A stretch of DNA of 64,000 bases from Leguminivora glycinivorella. Its lineage: Eukaryota > Arthropoda > Insecta > Lepidoptera > Tortricidae. The notes below the pieces were generated by a model, which had not been told where the DNA came from, made no database searches, and saw nothing but the letters and a program-made list of their open reading frames with translations. The translations under genes were made by a program, and so were the position numbers. The number at the start of each line of letters is the position of its first letter. The stretch's first letter is position 1. Positions 22,054 to 32,765 of the stretch are shown in pieces. The stretch covers positions 4,742,926 to 4,806,925 of the forward strand of contig NC_062973.1 of NCBI RefSeq assembly GCF_023078275.1, given 5' to 3'.

Positions 22054-22651
22054 TTAGATGTTTCAGACGAGTCAGTTCAACACACGATAACGTGTCCTAA
22101 AGTGTATAAAAGGAAGAAATGTTCTTTGGCGGAGATAAACATGCAAATAAAGTTTGGGAAAGTACTTGGCGCTCGTTTTACGGCGATAAAACTTCGTAAA
22201 ACAGTAAACTAGGAGAAAAAATGTTATACCAACATACATAAAAACGGTACGACGTGTCTGCATCTGGAAACAATCGCGCGCGCTCATTGAGAATGCTCCT
22301 CGTTATGGAAGCGTAACACATCGAGCGATTTTCTATGATTTTTATGTGTTCAAAAGTGGTACGATTTATAATAATAATAAATAAATTCGTTTTTTTAGGA
22401 CAACATAAGGTCCAGTCACAAGTACCTACAATAAAAATAAATAGATCACAATTACAAAACAAATAAATTAATAACATTTAGAATGTAGGTATACTATTTA
22501 TGTATTTCACGGTTGGTCTGTGCAAGGTTCCCCTAATATTTACTTGCGTATTTTAATTTAGGTACGTAATATTTATTTGCTGTGGAGAGAATGATTCGCG
22601 TCTTGACTACGCCAGAAGCGTCTGGTTCCAACAAAAAATAATGTAGGTATT
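22054..22651. other. No recognisable feature
   Basis: Several 60-100-codon frames on both strands without recognisable motifs. Confidence 0.4.
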
Positions 22652-22966
22652 GTAACACCACCAATTACACCGACCAATACCGAGCGGCGACACCGGTTTA
22701 GTTACTAAAAAACCCACTAGATGTCGCTGTCAAGGTCCCATGGTATTTATAGAACGCGGTGTTAAGATTTTTTACGATTTGGTTAGACTCGCCGCTTGAA
22801 AGTTGCTAACTTGCTATGTATAGAATCTTAGGAATACAAATTCCGACATAATAGCCCCCTGCTTCCCTCTGGGAACTACGCGCTATTATTGAGGACTATC
22901 CTAAACGTGCTTCCGCTCCAGTTCTCTCTCTCTCTCTAACTGGCTGTGGAACTCGTCTTCGTTCTA
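22652..22966 (+). repeat. Possible LTR fragment cut by the Helitron
   Basis: Begins TGTAACACCACCAATTACAC, has a TATTTATAGA box-like motif at about 22743 and a (TC)n stretch at 22921. It breaks at the Helitron insertion at 22967. ATTACGGGTTATTGTA at about 26595, past the Helitron, could be its other end. This is weak: no partner LTR is present. Confidence 0.25.
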
Positions 22967-24452
22967 TCTAAATATATAAAAGAAGAAGCTGACTGACTGA
23001 CTGACTGACTGACTGACTGACTGACTGACTGACTGACATATCAACGCAGAGCCGAAACCGCTGGTCCTAGAGATTTCAAATTTGGCACGTAGGTTCCTTA
23101 TACAGTGTAGAGGAGCACTAAGAAAGGATTTTCCAAAATTCACCTCCTAAGGGGGTCAAATGGGGGTTCAAAGTTTGTATGGGGAAACAAGATTAGTTTG
23201 ACTATTTTATTCGAAACTTCACATGAAGATTCCTTAAGATATATGACTGAATACGTGTTTCAGGTTTTTTGAAAATTTAACCCCTAAAAGGGTGAAAAGG
23301 GGGTGATAAAGTCAAAAAATCAATATGGGTATCGTTTTTATGGTTTATCGGGTCGCTGATCACGATAAATACAACGTTTTTAAAATCTAACGAGGCGGAA
23401 GTGAAATACCTTCTCCCCTGTTTTGGTGCAATGGGGTTTAAATATCAAAAAATGTATAAAAGAAGATATTGACTGACTGACTGACATATCAACGCACAGC
23501 CGAAACCGCTGGTCCTAGAGATGTCAAATTTGGCACGTAGGTTCTTTATATAGTGTAGATGAGCACTAAGAAAGAATTTTTCAAAATTCGCCTTCTAAGG
23601 GGGTCAAATGGGGGTTCAAAGTTTGTATGGGGAAACAATGTTAGTTTCACTGTTTTATTTGAAACTTCACAGGAGGGATCCTAAAAACATATGACTAAAG
23701 ACGTGTTTCAGGTTTTTTGAAAATTTAACCCCTAAATGGGTGAAAAGGGGGTGAGTCAAAAAACAATATGGGTATCGTTTTTATGATTAATCGGGTCGCT
23801 GATCACGATAAATACAACGCTTTTAAAATCTAACGAGGTGGAAGTGAAATACCTTCTCCCCTGTTATAGTGCCATGGGGTTTAAATATCAAAAAATATAT
23901 AAAAGAAGAAACTGACTGACTGACTAACTGACATATCAACACACAGCCGAAACCGCTGGTCCTAGAGATTTCAAGTTTGGCACATAGGTTCCTTATATAT
24001 AGTGTAGATGACTTCTAAGAAAGGATTTTTCAAAATTCGCCTCCTAAGGGGGTCAAATGGGGGTTCAAAGTTTGTATGGGGAAACAATGTTAGTTTCACT
24101 GTTTTATTCGAAACTTCACAAGAGGATTCCTAAAGACATTGACTAAATACATGTTTCAGGTTTTTTTTGAAAATTTTACTCCTAAAGGGGTGCAAAGGGG
24201 GTAAAGTCAAAAACACAATATGGGTATCGTTTTTATGGTTTATCGGGTCGCTGATCACGATAAATACAACGATTTTAAAATCTAATGAGGTGGAAAAGAA
24301 ATTTTCCCCCCTGTTGTTGTGAAACGGGATTAAAATATCTAAAATAGCCATAAGTATAGGTTTAGTTTTTATCTTTACTTCTGGTTCAACAGATTTCAAA
24401 TTGACACGGAAGTTCCTTAGAGGAGCACTAAGAAAGGATTTTTCAAAGTTCA
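22967..24452 (+). repeat. Tandem 5' units, about 443-480 bp, 3.5 copies
   Basis: Units start at about 22975, 23455 and 23898 with TATAAAAGAAG and a (CTGA)n stretch of different length, then CATATCAACGCACAGCCGAA, ACCGCTGGTCCTAGAGAT and GGGTATCGTTTTTATGGTTT. A fourth partial unit at about 24390-24452 runs into the hexamer array. The copies differ by point changes. Confidence 0.85.
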
Positions 24453-25915
24453 GGGATAGGGATAGGGATAGAGATAGGGATAGGGATAGGGATAGGGGTA
24501 GGGGTAGGGATAGGGATAGGGATAGGGATAGGGATAGGGATAGGGATACGGATACGGATACGGATAGGGATAGGGATAGGGATAGGGATAGGGATAGGGA
24601 TAGGGATAGGGATAGGGCTATCCCTATCCCTATCCCTATCCCTATCCCTCCCTCCCTATGGTCCCTATGGATAGGGATAGGGATAGGGATAGGGATAGGG
24701 ATAGGGATAGGGATAGGGATAGGGATAGGGATATGGATATGGATAGGGATAGGGATAGGGATAGGGATAGGGATAGGGATAGGGATAGGGATAGGGATAT
24801 GGATATGGATAGGGATAGGGATAGGGATAGGGATAGGGATAGGGATAGGGATAGGGATAGGGATAGGGATAGGGATAGGGATAGGGATAGGGATAGGGAT
24901 AGGGATAGGGATAGGGATAGGGATAGGGATAGGGATAGGGATAGGGATAGGGATAGGGATAGGGATAGGGATAGGGATAGGGATAGGGATAGGGATAGGG
25001 ATAGGGATAGGGATAGGATAGGGATAGGATAGGGATAGGATAGGGATAGGGATAGGGATAGGGATAGGGATAGGGATAGGGATAGGGATAGGGATAGGGA
25101 TAGGGATAGGGATAGGGATAGGGATAGGGATAGGGATAGGGATAGGGATAGGGATAGGGATAGGGATAGGGATAGGGATAGGGATAGGGATAGGGATAGG
25201 GATAGGGATAGGGATAGGGATAGGGATAGGGATAGGGATAGGGATAGGATAGGATAGGGATAGGGATAGGGATAGGGATAGGGATAGGATAGGGATAGGG
25301 ATAGGGATAGGGATAGGGATAGGGATAGGGATAGGGATAGGGATAGGGATAGGGATAGGATAGGGATAGGGATAGGGATAGGGATAGGGATAGGGATAGG
25401 GATAGGGATAGGGATAGGGATAGGGATAGGGATAGGGATAGGGATAGGGATAGGGATAGGGATAGGGATAGGGATAGGGATAGGGATAGGGATAGGGATA
25501 GGATAGGGATAGGATAGGGATAGGGATAGGGATAGGGATAGGGATAGGGATAGGGATAGGGATAGGGATAGGGATAGGATAGATAGGGATAGGGATAGGG
25601 ATAGGGATAGGGATAGGGATAGGGATAGGGATAGGGATAGGGATAGGGATAGGGATAGGGATAGGGATAGGGATAGGGATAGGGATAGGGATAGGGATAG
25701 GGATAGGGATAGGGATAGGGATAGGGATAGGGATAGGGATAGGGATAGGATATGGATAGGGATAGGGATAGGGATAGGGATAGGGATAGGGATAGGGATA
25801 GGGATAGGGATAGGGATAGGGATAGGGATAGGGATAGGGATAGGGATAGGGATAGGGATAGGGATAGGGATAGGGATAGGGATAGGAATAGGGGACGGAG
25901 ATAGGGATAGGGAGA
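24453..25915 (+). repeat. (GGGATA)n hexamer array, about 1.46 kb
   Basis: Roughly 240 hexamers with scattered single-base losses (GGGATAGGATA) and rare GATATG or GATACG variants. At 24617-24665 the strand flips to TATCCC and back. Decays into degenerate G-rich sequence to about 25970. All long Asp-Arg, Ile-Gly or Ser-Leu frames across it (up to 437 codons) are consequences of the hexamer, not genes. Confidence 0.97.
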
Positions 25916-27086
25916 GTAGGGGGTAGGGACGTGACGGGGACGGGGTCGGGGACAAGGATAGAGATAGGCAGTGTAAAATGCAGGTGGCTCAGTGGGAAGG
26001 GATTAGTATTTAAGTAGGCATCGGCGAGTATCCTGCATCCGTAATAACTATTACATTCAAAGTGCTGTAAGAAGATCGTTGTTTGCTTGCCTTTTATGTG
26101 TTTACGTTTGCAATAAGTATAAGCAAAATAGAAAAAATTGTAAGCGATAATGCAAGGAAGTATTTTTTACCCTAGCGACCATAGCGTCGAGATACTGGCT
26201 ATGTGGGTTGTATGAAGTTTCCCCAGTATAAATATTTATATAGGTAAAATACATACATATTCGTACCTACTACCTACGCTGTGGTCGCTGTGTAACAATT
26301 CTACAATCATTGCAAGAATTTCTTTTAAAACTATAGTAATATGTGTAAGGTACAGTCAGCCAAAAAGCGGTGTAAGGTTCTTGGCTGACCGTACAGAAAA
26401 TAGATCAGTTACAATGGCCCTCCAGTCGACAATTGCCCCGCTTTACCTTAATCGAAATAATCGCGGACAGATGTACCTACAAAAAAACCTACGGATCCAA
26501 ATGAAAATCTTATTTTTTGTAAACGTTTCAATAAGAATAATTTTATTACGCGGGCGAAGCCGCGGGTAAAAGCTAGTATCATATATTTATACTTATTACG
26601 GGTTATTGTATATAATATAGACCCTATTCCCTTCTCTCTCCGCACGCACCCCCGCTACAGTACCTAAATAAATACATATATAAAAATACTAGCTTTTACC
26701 CGCGGCTTCGCCCGCGTAATAAAAGTATTCATTAAGATTTTCATTTGGAGCCTTAGGTTTCTCTGTAGGTATATTTATCTGCGATTATTTCGATTGCACA
26801 TAATACTTTTGCTTGCAATGATTGTAGAAATATTACACATCGACCACAGCGTAGGTAATTCTATATACGCTGGGGAAACCTTTATAAACATCCCACATAG
26901 CCCGTATTTCGACACTATGATCGGTGGGTAAAAAGTACTTTTTTCTATTATCCCTTACATTTTTTTACATTTTGCTTATACTTATCGCAAACGTAATCTT
27001 CAAGCAAGCAAACAATGATCGTCTTAGAGCACATTGATTGTAAGAGACCGCCGACCGATTATCCGTATCCCTCTAACGATACCCAT

Positions 27087-27180
27087 ATTATCCGTATCCG
27101 TATCGCTATCGCTATCCCTATCCCTATCCCTATCGCTATCCCTATCGCTATCCCTATCGCTATCCCTATCCCTATCCCTT
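27087..27180 (-). repeat. Short TATCCC/TATCGC hexamer tract
   Basis: Equivalent by position to the 1.46-kb array of the larger Helitron and the 370-bp tract at 39430, but only about 15 units. Confidence 0.85.
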
Positions 27181-27198
27181 ATCAAGATGTTTAATGAT

Positions 27199-27525
27199 AT
27201 AACACTTTAAGTTCTCGCGCTTTGTACACATATTTAAAGTCACATACAGGTCGAACGCGATTAATTAACATAATTTTTACCTTTTTTCCCAACGTTTCGG
27301 CCAGGTTGCACTGGCCGTGGTCGCGGAAGACTGACGTCCCAGCAAAATGTCACCGGAGATGTAAACAACACAAAACTACCCGATATTAATTTATATAAAT
27401 GTTCGGGGTAGACAAATAAATATAATCTACCCGCTTTTAGTTAATGTTTATTTCCCACCATGTTTATTTTAAAGGTAAAAATAATGTTAATTAATCGCGT
27501 TCGACCTGTATGTGACTTTAAATAT
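27199..27525. mobile_element. Head-to-head Penelope-like tail insertion, 327 bp
   Basis: Minus-strand tail from AACACTTTAAGTTCTCGCGC to the end of the coding region (TATTTCCCACCA), joined near 27467 to a plus-strand tail piece (GGTAAAAATAATGTTAATTA). Flanked by the 12-bp direct repeat ATGTTTAATGAT (27187-27198, 27526-27537). Confidence 0.82.
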
Positions 27526-27770
27526 ATGTTTAATGATTTCTTATCAAGTGCTAAAATATAAAGTTTCATGGTTTTATCTTTTAAAATTAAGAAATCCCAT
27601 ACAAACTTTCAACCTCTTTTTCAACCCCTTCATCCCTTTTTTTCGAAATAAAAAGTAGCCTATGTTTTGTCTCAGGGTCTAAAGATTGTCTGTTCCAAAT
27701 TTCATCAAAATCGGCTGCGTGGTTTAAGCGGGAAAGCGTAACAGACAGACAGACAGAGTTACTTTCGCAT

Positions 27771-27774
<4 letters not shown>

Positions 27775-27865
<91 letters not shown>

Positions 27866-27930
27866 TAAATATATATAAATATATATAGATATATATAAAT
27901 AAATATATAATATATATATAATATATATAT
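27775..27930. repeat. (AT)n microsatellite
   Basis: Long TA dinucleotide run grading into ATATAAAT variants, inside the 5' end of the Helitron. Confidence 0.95.
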
Positions 27931-27984
27931 ATTAGTATAGTATAATATTAGTATAGTATAATATTAGTATAGTATGGATGGATG

Positions 27985-28478
27985 GATTACGTTACCAAAA
28001 ATGATAAAAACATTAGTCATAAGCATTTATTGCATACATATTAGGTCTTAATTAGGTACATAATATGGACCCTGCAAGGGCGCAGCAATCTTAACATTGA
28101 AACAACAAAGCATAAAAATATCAAAAGAAAAACATCGTATTAACTTTACACTCCCATTTGTGAGTACAAAAAGTGAGTCCGACGAAATGAATTACATGAT
28201 GATCAAAGCAGAGCATTGATTTGCAGACAAGTCGAGAGATATACTTTGAATTTTCATGTTTGCATCAAAATTATATCAATCTCGTTCCTTTTTTTTCTTT
28301 GTATAATAAGACATTTACTTAAATACACATTTGATGATTGTTTTCATTGTTCAAAATTTTATTTTATTTGTCTTGTCAAATGGAAAAATTCACACCTGTA
28401 ACATGACTTCAACTTACGACCTTTTCGAACACTGCCCTAAGGTTTAGCATATAGGGAAGGCAAAAAATTCGCACATAT
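27985..28478. other. No recognisable feature
   Basis: A+T-rich; a 61-codon frame has no motif. Confidence 0.4.
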
Positions 28479-28480
28479 CT

Positions 28481-28566
28481 GGTAAGCCTCCATGGCTCAG
28501 CTGGTGAGAGCGATATTTGATAGGTACTCAAAAGCGTCGAACGTTCGAATCCTGACAAAATAAAAA
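28481..28566 (+). repeat. tRNA-like SINE head or tRNA pseudogene
   Basis: A-box-like TGGCTCAGCTGG at 28493-28504 and B-box-like CGTTCGAATCC at 28542-28552. I could not fold a complete cloverleaf with proper acceptor stem, so a working tRNA gene is unlikely. Confidence 0.5.
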
Positions 28567-28570
28567 AAGA

Positions 28571-29134
28571 CCGGCCAAGAGCGTGTCGGGCCACGCTCAG
28601 TGTAGGGTTCCGTAGTTTTCCGTATTTTTCTCAAAAACTACTGAACCTATAAGTTCAAAATAATTTTCCTAGAAAGTCTTTATAAAGTTCTACTTTTGTG
28701 ATTTTTTTCATATTTTTTAAACATATGGTTCAAAAGTTAGAGGGGGGGACACACTTTTTTTTTCATTTAGGAGCGATTATTTCCGAAAATATTAATATTA
28801 TCAAAAAACGATTTTAGTAAACCCTTATTCATTTTTAAATATCTATCCAAAAATATATCACACGTTGAGGTTGGAATGAAAAAAAAAATCAGTCCCCACT
28901 TTACATGTAAGGGGGGTACCCTAACAAAACATTTTTATCCACTTTTTATTTTACCACTTTGTTGGCGTGATTGATATACATATTGATACCAAATTTTAGC
29001 TTTCTAGTGCTAACGGTCACTGAGATTATCCGCGGACGGACGGACGGACGGACGGACGGACGGACGGACGGACAGACGGACAGACAGACATGGCGAAACT
29101 ATAAGGGTTTCTAGTTGACTACGGAACCCTGAAA
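28571..29134 (+). repeat. Unclassified repeat of the CCGGCCAAG family, copy 2
   Basis: CCGGCCAAGAGCGTGTCGGG start, GGGTTCCGTAG/CTACGGAACCC inverted motifs at the ends, and a (GGAC)n-(AGAC)n tract at 29032-29090. Related in layout to 12087-12663 but diverged inside. Confidence 0.65.
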
Positions 29135-29701
29135 AGATAATATGTAAATTAACGCCATTTCTTTTCTAAGCACATTTAAACGTTATGATTATGAGGGGTA
29201 TTCAAACCGGAATGATAGCAAATTGACGTCAAACTGTGAGTTCGAATGGTCGTCCAAGTGTCTTTCGTGAACTCATTTCATTTCCGAGATGAGGCGATCG
29301 GGCGGAACGCTAACTTTACAAGAACACCCGTTAATGGAAACCTGAGTGTATTTTTACAAGAATTGCGTGTTTTCTTTTGCTTTGAGTTAAAGTTACAAAT
29401 GGCAAAGAGCATCGAGTATTATAGAGATTTACTGTCAAAGTAAAATGTGTAATAACAGTGTATATACTGCCATCTCTCGATACAAGATTAAAACTTTTGA
29501 ACCTCAGTTTTTACAATTAAGCCCATATTCTTAGCTTGATATGAGTTAAAATGTCAAATATTAATATTAGCGCCATCTAGCCGAGCGTCCCCCAAAGGTG
29601 TATCGCCATCTAGGTCACCGTACCATTTTCTGTATGGTTTTGAGGTACGTTTTTTTCTTTAAGCATTATCTTGACACATCAAAACTTTAAAGCATAATTT
29701 T

Positions 29702-29830
29702 AAACTTATTGAAATAAATAAATAATAAATAAATAAATATTCGGGAAACCACTCACACAGATCAACTTAGCCCCAAACTAAGCAAAGCTTGTACTATGGG
29801 TGCTAAGCGATGTATATTAAAACCGAAATA
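29702..29830 (-). mobile_element. SINE of the second tRNA family, 3' half
   Basis: (AAAT)n tail, then ACTCACACAGATCAACTTAG and GTACTATGGGTGCTAAGCGA; the head is missing. Lies inside the 29.4-30.8 kb element. Confidence 0.7.
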
Positions 29831-30229
29831 CATATGAAAGAAAAAGTGACCAAGGCCTCTGGTGCCTGAGGCAAGTTGAAATATTTTCAATAGATTCTAA
29901 TTTAACTTGTGTTAATTAGAATACATATTGTGTATGTTGTACCTATACCTATGGGATAGTATTTCACGATTCCTGCGTCTCAGAATACGCCATCTCCAAT
30001 TAAGGAAGATCAAAGCCCAGCCACGTAGGCACGTAGTTCGAGCGGTTTGATAATACTACGCCTGATCACGACCGACGCTGCAGCAACAATGGTCCAAAGA
30101 GCTTCTACCATGTGTTCAGAAGCTAAGGTAGTTTTAAACAAAATGTGTTGTTGTTGTAGTATGGGGTTCTTCAAAAAAAGGAGTGTACAAGTTTCTAATG
30201 ATTCGGCAACGCGCATGTGACACCCCTTG

Positions 30230-30425
30230 AGTTGCAGGCGTCCATAGGTCACGGTGACCGCTTTCCATCAGGCGGACCGTATACCTGTAATGTTTGCCAC
30301 CGACGTGGTATTAAATGTCCTAAGGCACCCCAGAGGTGCAAAGGGCCTCCACAAGATCCTTCCACGCCTTTCTATCTTGAGCCACCGCCTTGGCCTCGAA
30401 ATGAAATGTGTAGGTACCTATGGAT
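30230..30425 (+). repeat. Fragments of common lepidopteran repeats
   Basis: CATCAGGCGGACCGTATACC and GTTTGCCACCGACGTGGTAT resemble a frequent repeat tail. The 71-codon frame here shows four cysteines (CNVCHRRGIKC) but no zinc-finger pattern that I trust. Confidence 0.4.
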
Positions 30426-30829
30426 AAAGTAAACGGCGCCATTGAACAATTAGTTTAACCAAAGACATAAATTTAACTCCGTATAGACGGATAAAGTCTA
30501 AGAAAAAAACGTACCTCAAAGCCCTAGAGAAATAGGTACGTGGCCTAGATGACGTCACGCCTTTGGGGAACGCTCGGCTAGATGGCGCTAATATTAATAT
30601 TTGACATTTTAACACATATCAGGCTAAGAATTTGGGCCAAATTGTCAAAACTGAGGTTCAAAAGTTGTAAGCCTGTGTCGATAGATGGCAGTCTATGCAG
30701 TGTGATTACACATTTTACTTTGACAGTAATTCTCTACAATACTCGATCCTCTTTGGTTTAACGGTTAAACCAAAGAGGATCGAACTTAACCATCAATGAC
30801 ATATTTTTTCCGTGATGATTACACTATCA

Positions 30830-30962
30830 GGGGGGTTACCATGATGTGCTAAAGCTGTTCAGTTTAGGTTGAGAGAGAGGGACGGAGCTATGTAACTGCT
30901 ATAGCTGTGTCCCTTTCTCTCAACCTAAACTGAACGTCTTTAGTACGTCATGGTAACCCCCC
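30830..30962. mobile_element. 133-bp hairpin element, copy 2
   Basis: Same element as 15513-15645 with about ten substitutions; the arms still pair almost fully. Confidence 0.87.
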
Positions 30963-31790
30963 AGGTCTTCTTCTTAGTCACTCCCTCATGGCTGAGGGTC
31001 TTTTTTTAAAATTATAAATGGGCTTACTCTTGACCACAGACTAGCCAAAGGCAAAGACGTGGCCTACGATGGAGTGAGCTCGCCCAGAAGATGCCTGGTG
31101 ACTAAATGAATGAATAAATGTGGTTAGGAGATGGAAGTCAGGCCGGATTACATCCCTACTATAGACCTATTCAAGCTCATATAGGTATCCTCGTGTACAA
31201 ATTTTTGATGATGATATTGAATATTGAATAACCAATGCTTCCAGGCTAGAGCACCCCTGCGAAGTGTTTTAGAATAGCGATAAAGAAATAATTTATTTTC
31301 TTGAGTAATGTACTTGTAGGTTTACCTCCAGAAAATTAATTTTAATTTCAACTCTTTCTATACCTACCAAAAATAAATTCGAAGCTTACGTTTTTGTCCG
31401 CTATAATTACAAATCGGCAAACCACAGGCCGCTTAACCGACGAATAAATTTAAGCTTCCCAATCGACGCCTGCCAAAAGGTACTATTCATATTCAGACTG
31501 CATTACGATAGTACTCATTACTATACTGTGGCATTACTGTTGCAGTATTGCAGCGCGACATTACTGTAGACGGCTGAAAAAATCCCGACAGCATCATTAC
31601 TTTTGTTATATCCAGAAATAGTTCGTTTAAATAATAAAAAATAAAAATATTTTTATTCTTTAGCACATAAACTGTTTACAGTAGCAGGGTAGATGTCTCA
31701 TTTTAAGTATCTGAAGATACGTTTGGCAGTATTGTATACTTTATGTTAAAATTGTAACAAAATCTACCTTGGATACTAGTGCTGCCATCT
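30963..31790. other. No clear feature
   Basis: A short stretch at 31065-31100 (GATGGAGTGAGCTCGCCCAG) resembles the repeat at 43363. The rest is unrecognised A+T-rich sequence. Confidence 0.4.
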
Positions 31791-31960
31791 CTGGTAGCGG
31801 CCATTAAATAGTATAATAAATCAGTCCGTTAGCAACTGTCAACACGAGTTTTATTAGGTTATGTGTGTCCCAGTGCATATTTTCACTAAAAATACAGTAA
31901 AGACGATCAGATTAATCCAGAATTATTGTTCAGTTAGTGTAGTGTTCATTTGTTTAAATA

Positions 31961-32050
31961 ATGGCTTCAAATTTTACCGCGAATGTGTCGAAGTTGAAGG
32001 GCCGTGAAAACTACGATGAGTGGGCGTTTGCGTATACTTTATGTTCCTGA
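31961..32050 (+). pseudogene. Copia-type gag N-terminus fragment
   Basis: ATG at 31961 opens a 29-codon frame reading MASNFTANVSKLKGRENYDE then WAFA before it breaks into unrelated sequence and TGA. The SKLKGRENYDEWAFA wording is the usual start of Ty1/copia Gag proteins, which build the virus-like particle. TGGTAGCGG at about 31792 lies where a copia primer site (initiator tRNA half) could sit, so the 5' LTR might end near 31790, but I cannot find the matching LTR. Protease, integrase and reverse transcriptase are absent. It is a remnant of about 30 codons. Confidence 0.65.
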
Positions 32051-32588
32051 AAATTTTCCGTGGCTCCGTGACACTAAGTTGGTCAAAGCAATTGGACAGG
32101 TGTTCCAAAGGGGCGCAGGTTCTAGGTTGAAATCCTGCCGAAATGTATAATTTTGAGACATTGACGTTAGGCGGTTTCTGCAGTCCATTAAGATGATGTT
32201 ACTGTCCTGATTCTTGACACTTGGTAACAAATGTAACAATGCAGTCAGCAGTAAAACCGCGAAGTAATGCAGCAGCAGTAAAATGCTGATTGAATCCGAA
32301 CATACCCTTTCAACTCCCAATCGCGGCCTGCCAGTGAAAAGAGAAATGAGTAATTTTGAAGGGTGGCGCGTCACCGTCCGCTGGCGTCGACGTGCTATTA
32401 ATTTGTTTCGAACAATCAGGTGCTTGTGATAGAAGGTGGCAACCCTAACCGCGTAAAACGAAACCCACAAAGTGAATTTTGATGATTTCGAAACAGATTT
32501 GCGTTGAATAGATTTAGAAATGTGGGAAATGTTTTTTATTTTAATGCTGTTGTTTTGTGTATCACAGTGAGCATAGGTATATATTTAT
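32051..32588. other. No recognisable feature
   Basis: A 143-codon minus frame (32039-32470) has no recognisable motif and overlaps the copia remnant. I treat it as chance. Confidence 0.4.
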
Positions 32589-32589
32589 A

Positions 32590-32765
32590 TTCTCGCCTGT
32601 ATTCCCATGAGGAGTAGGCAGAGCGCATGAAACTGCTTAAGTTTCAGTGTCACTCTTAGCGATTAAGGGGTTGAAAGAAAAATTAAACTGACATTGTAGT
32701 GACAGGTTGCCAGCTTCTTCTATTAGGACACCTACGGGAGAAAAGGTGGTGACATCTGGACAGCA
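32590..32765 (-). mobile_element. SINE-like (CATA)n-tailed repeat, diverged
   Basis: CGCCTGTATTCCCATGAGGA, AAGGGGTTGAAAGAAAAATT and GTGACAGGTTGCCAGC align with 15776-16033 with more substitutions than the other copies. Confidence 0.65.

Larger units (their letters stand above)
22967..26576 (+). mobile_element. 3.6-kb non-autonomous Helitron
   Basis: Inserted between A (22966) and T (26577). 5' end TCTAAATATATAAAAGAAG. 3' end CGCGGGCGAAGCCGCGGGTA then AAAGCTAG, a hairpin with CGCGG/CCGCG stem before the terminal CTAG. Inside are three and a half tandem copies of the 5' region, a (GGGATA)n array, and a 3' half homologous to the Helitrons at 26689 and 39029. There is no Rep/helicase frame; mobility would depend on another copy. 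Confidence 0.8.
26689..27978 (-). mobile_element. 1.29-kb Helitron with Penelope tail inside
   Basis: Minus-strand element: 3' CTAG at 26689-26692, hairpin ACGCGGGCGAAGCCGCGGG, 5' TCCATACTATACTAATATT at 27978. In plus order it contains the 3' half shared with the 3.6-kb Helitron, a short TATCCC/TATCGC tract (27087-27180), the Penelope insertion (27199-27525), a block with AATCCCATACAAACTTTCAA, a short (ACAG)n and an (AT)n expansion. Confidence 0.82.
29403..30755. mobile_element. 1.35-kb inverted-repeat element
   Basis: Arms of about 260 bp at 29403-29670 and 30493-30755 are inverted copies (landmarks TTGACATTTTAACACATATC, GCGCCATCTAGCCGAGCG, AGGTACGTTTTTTTCTT). The 820-bp middle contains SINE and other repeat fragments. 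At 30745-30782 a short palindrome repeats the terminal GATCCTCTTTGG. Confidence 0.78.

Noticed and set aside
24453..25915. Telomere repeat
   Set aside because: Lepidopteran telomeres are TTAGG; the GGGATA array is internal, inside a Helitron with defined ends.
24401..25955. Long frames of Asp-Arg, Ile-Gly or Ser-Leu/Ile-Pro repeats (up to 437 codons)
   Set aside because: They are translations of the hexamer array in different frames and strands.
28481..28566. tRNA gene
   Set aside because: Box-like motifs only; no complete cloverleaf that I can fold.
30217..30432. Cysteine-rich zinc-finger protein
   Set aside because: The cysteine spacing does not fit a known finger, and the DNA matches common repeat tails.
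32039..32470. 143-codon minus-strand gene
   Set aside because: No recognisable motif and overlaps the Copia gag remnant; probably chance.
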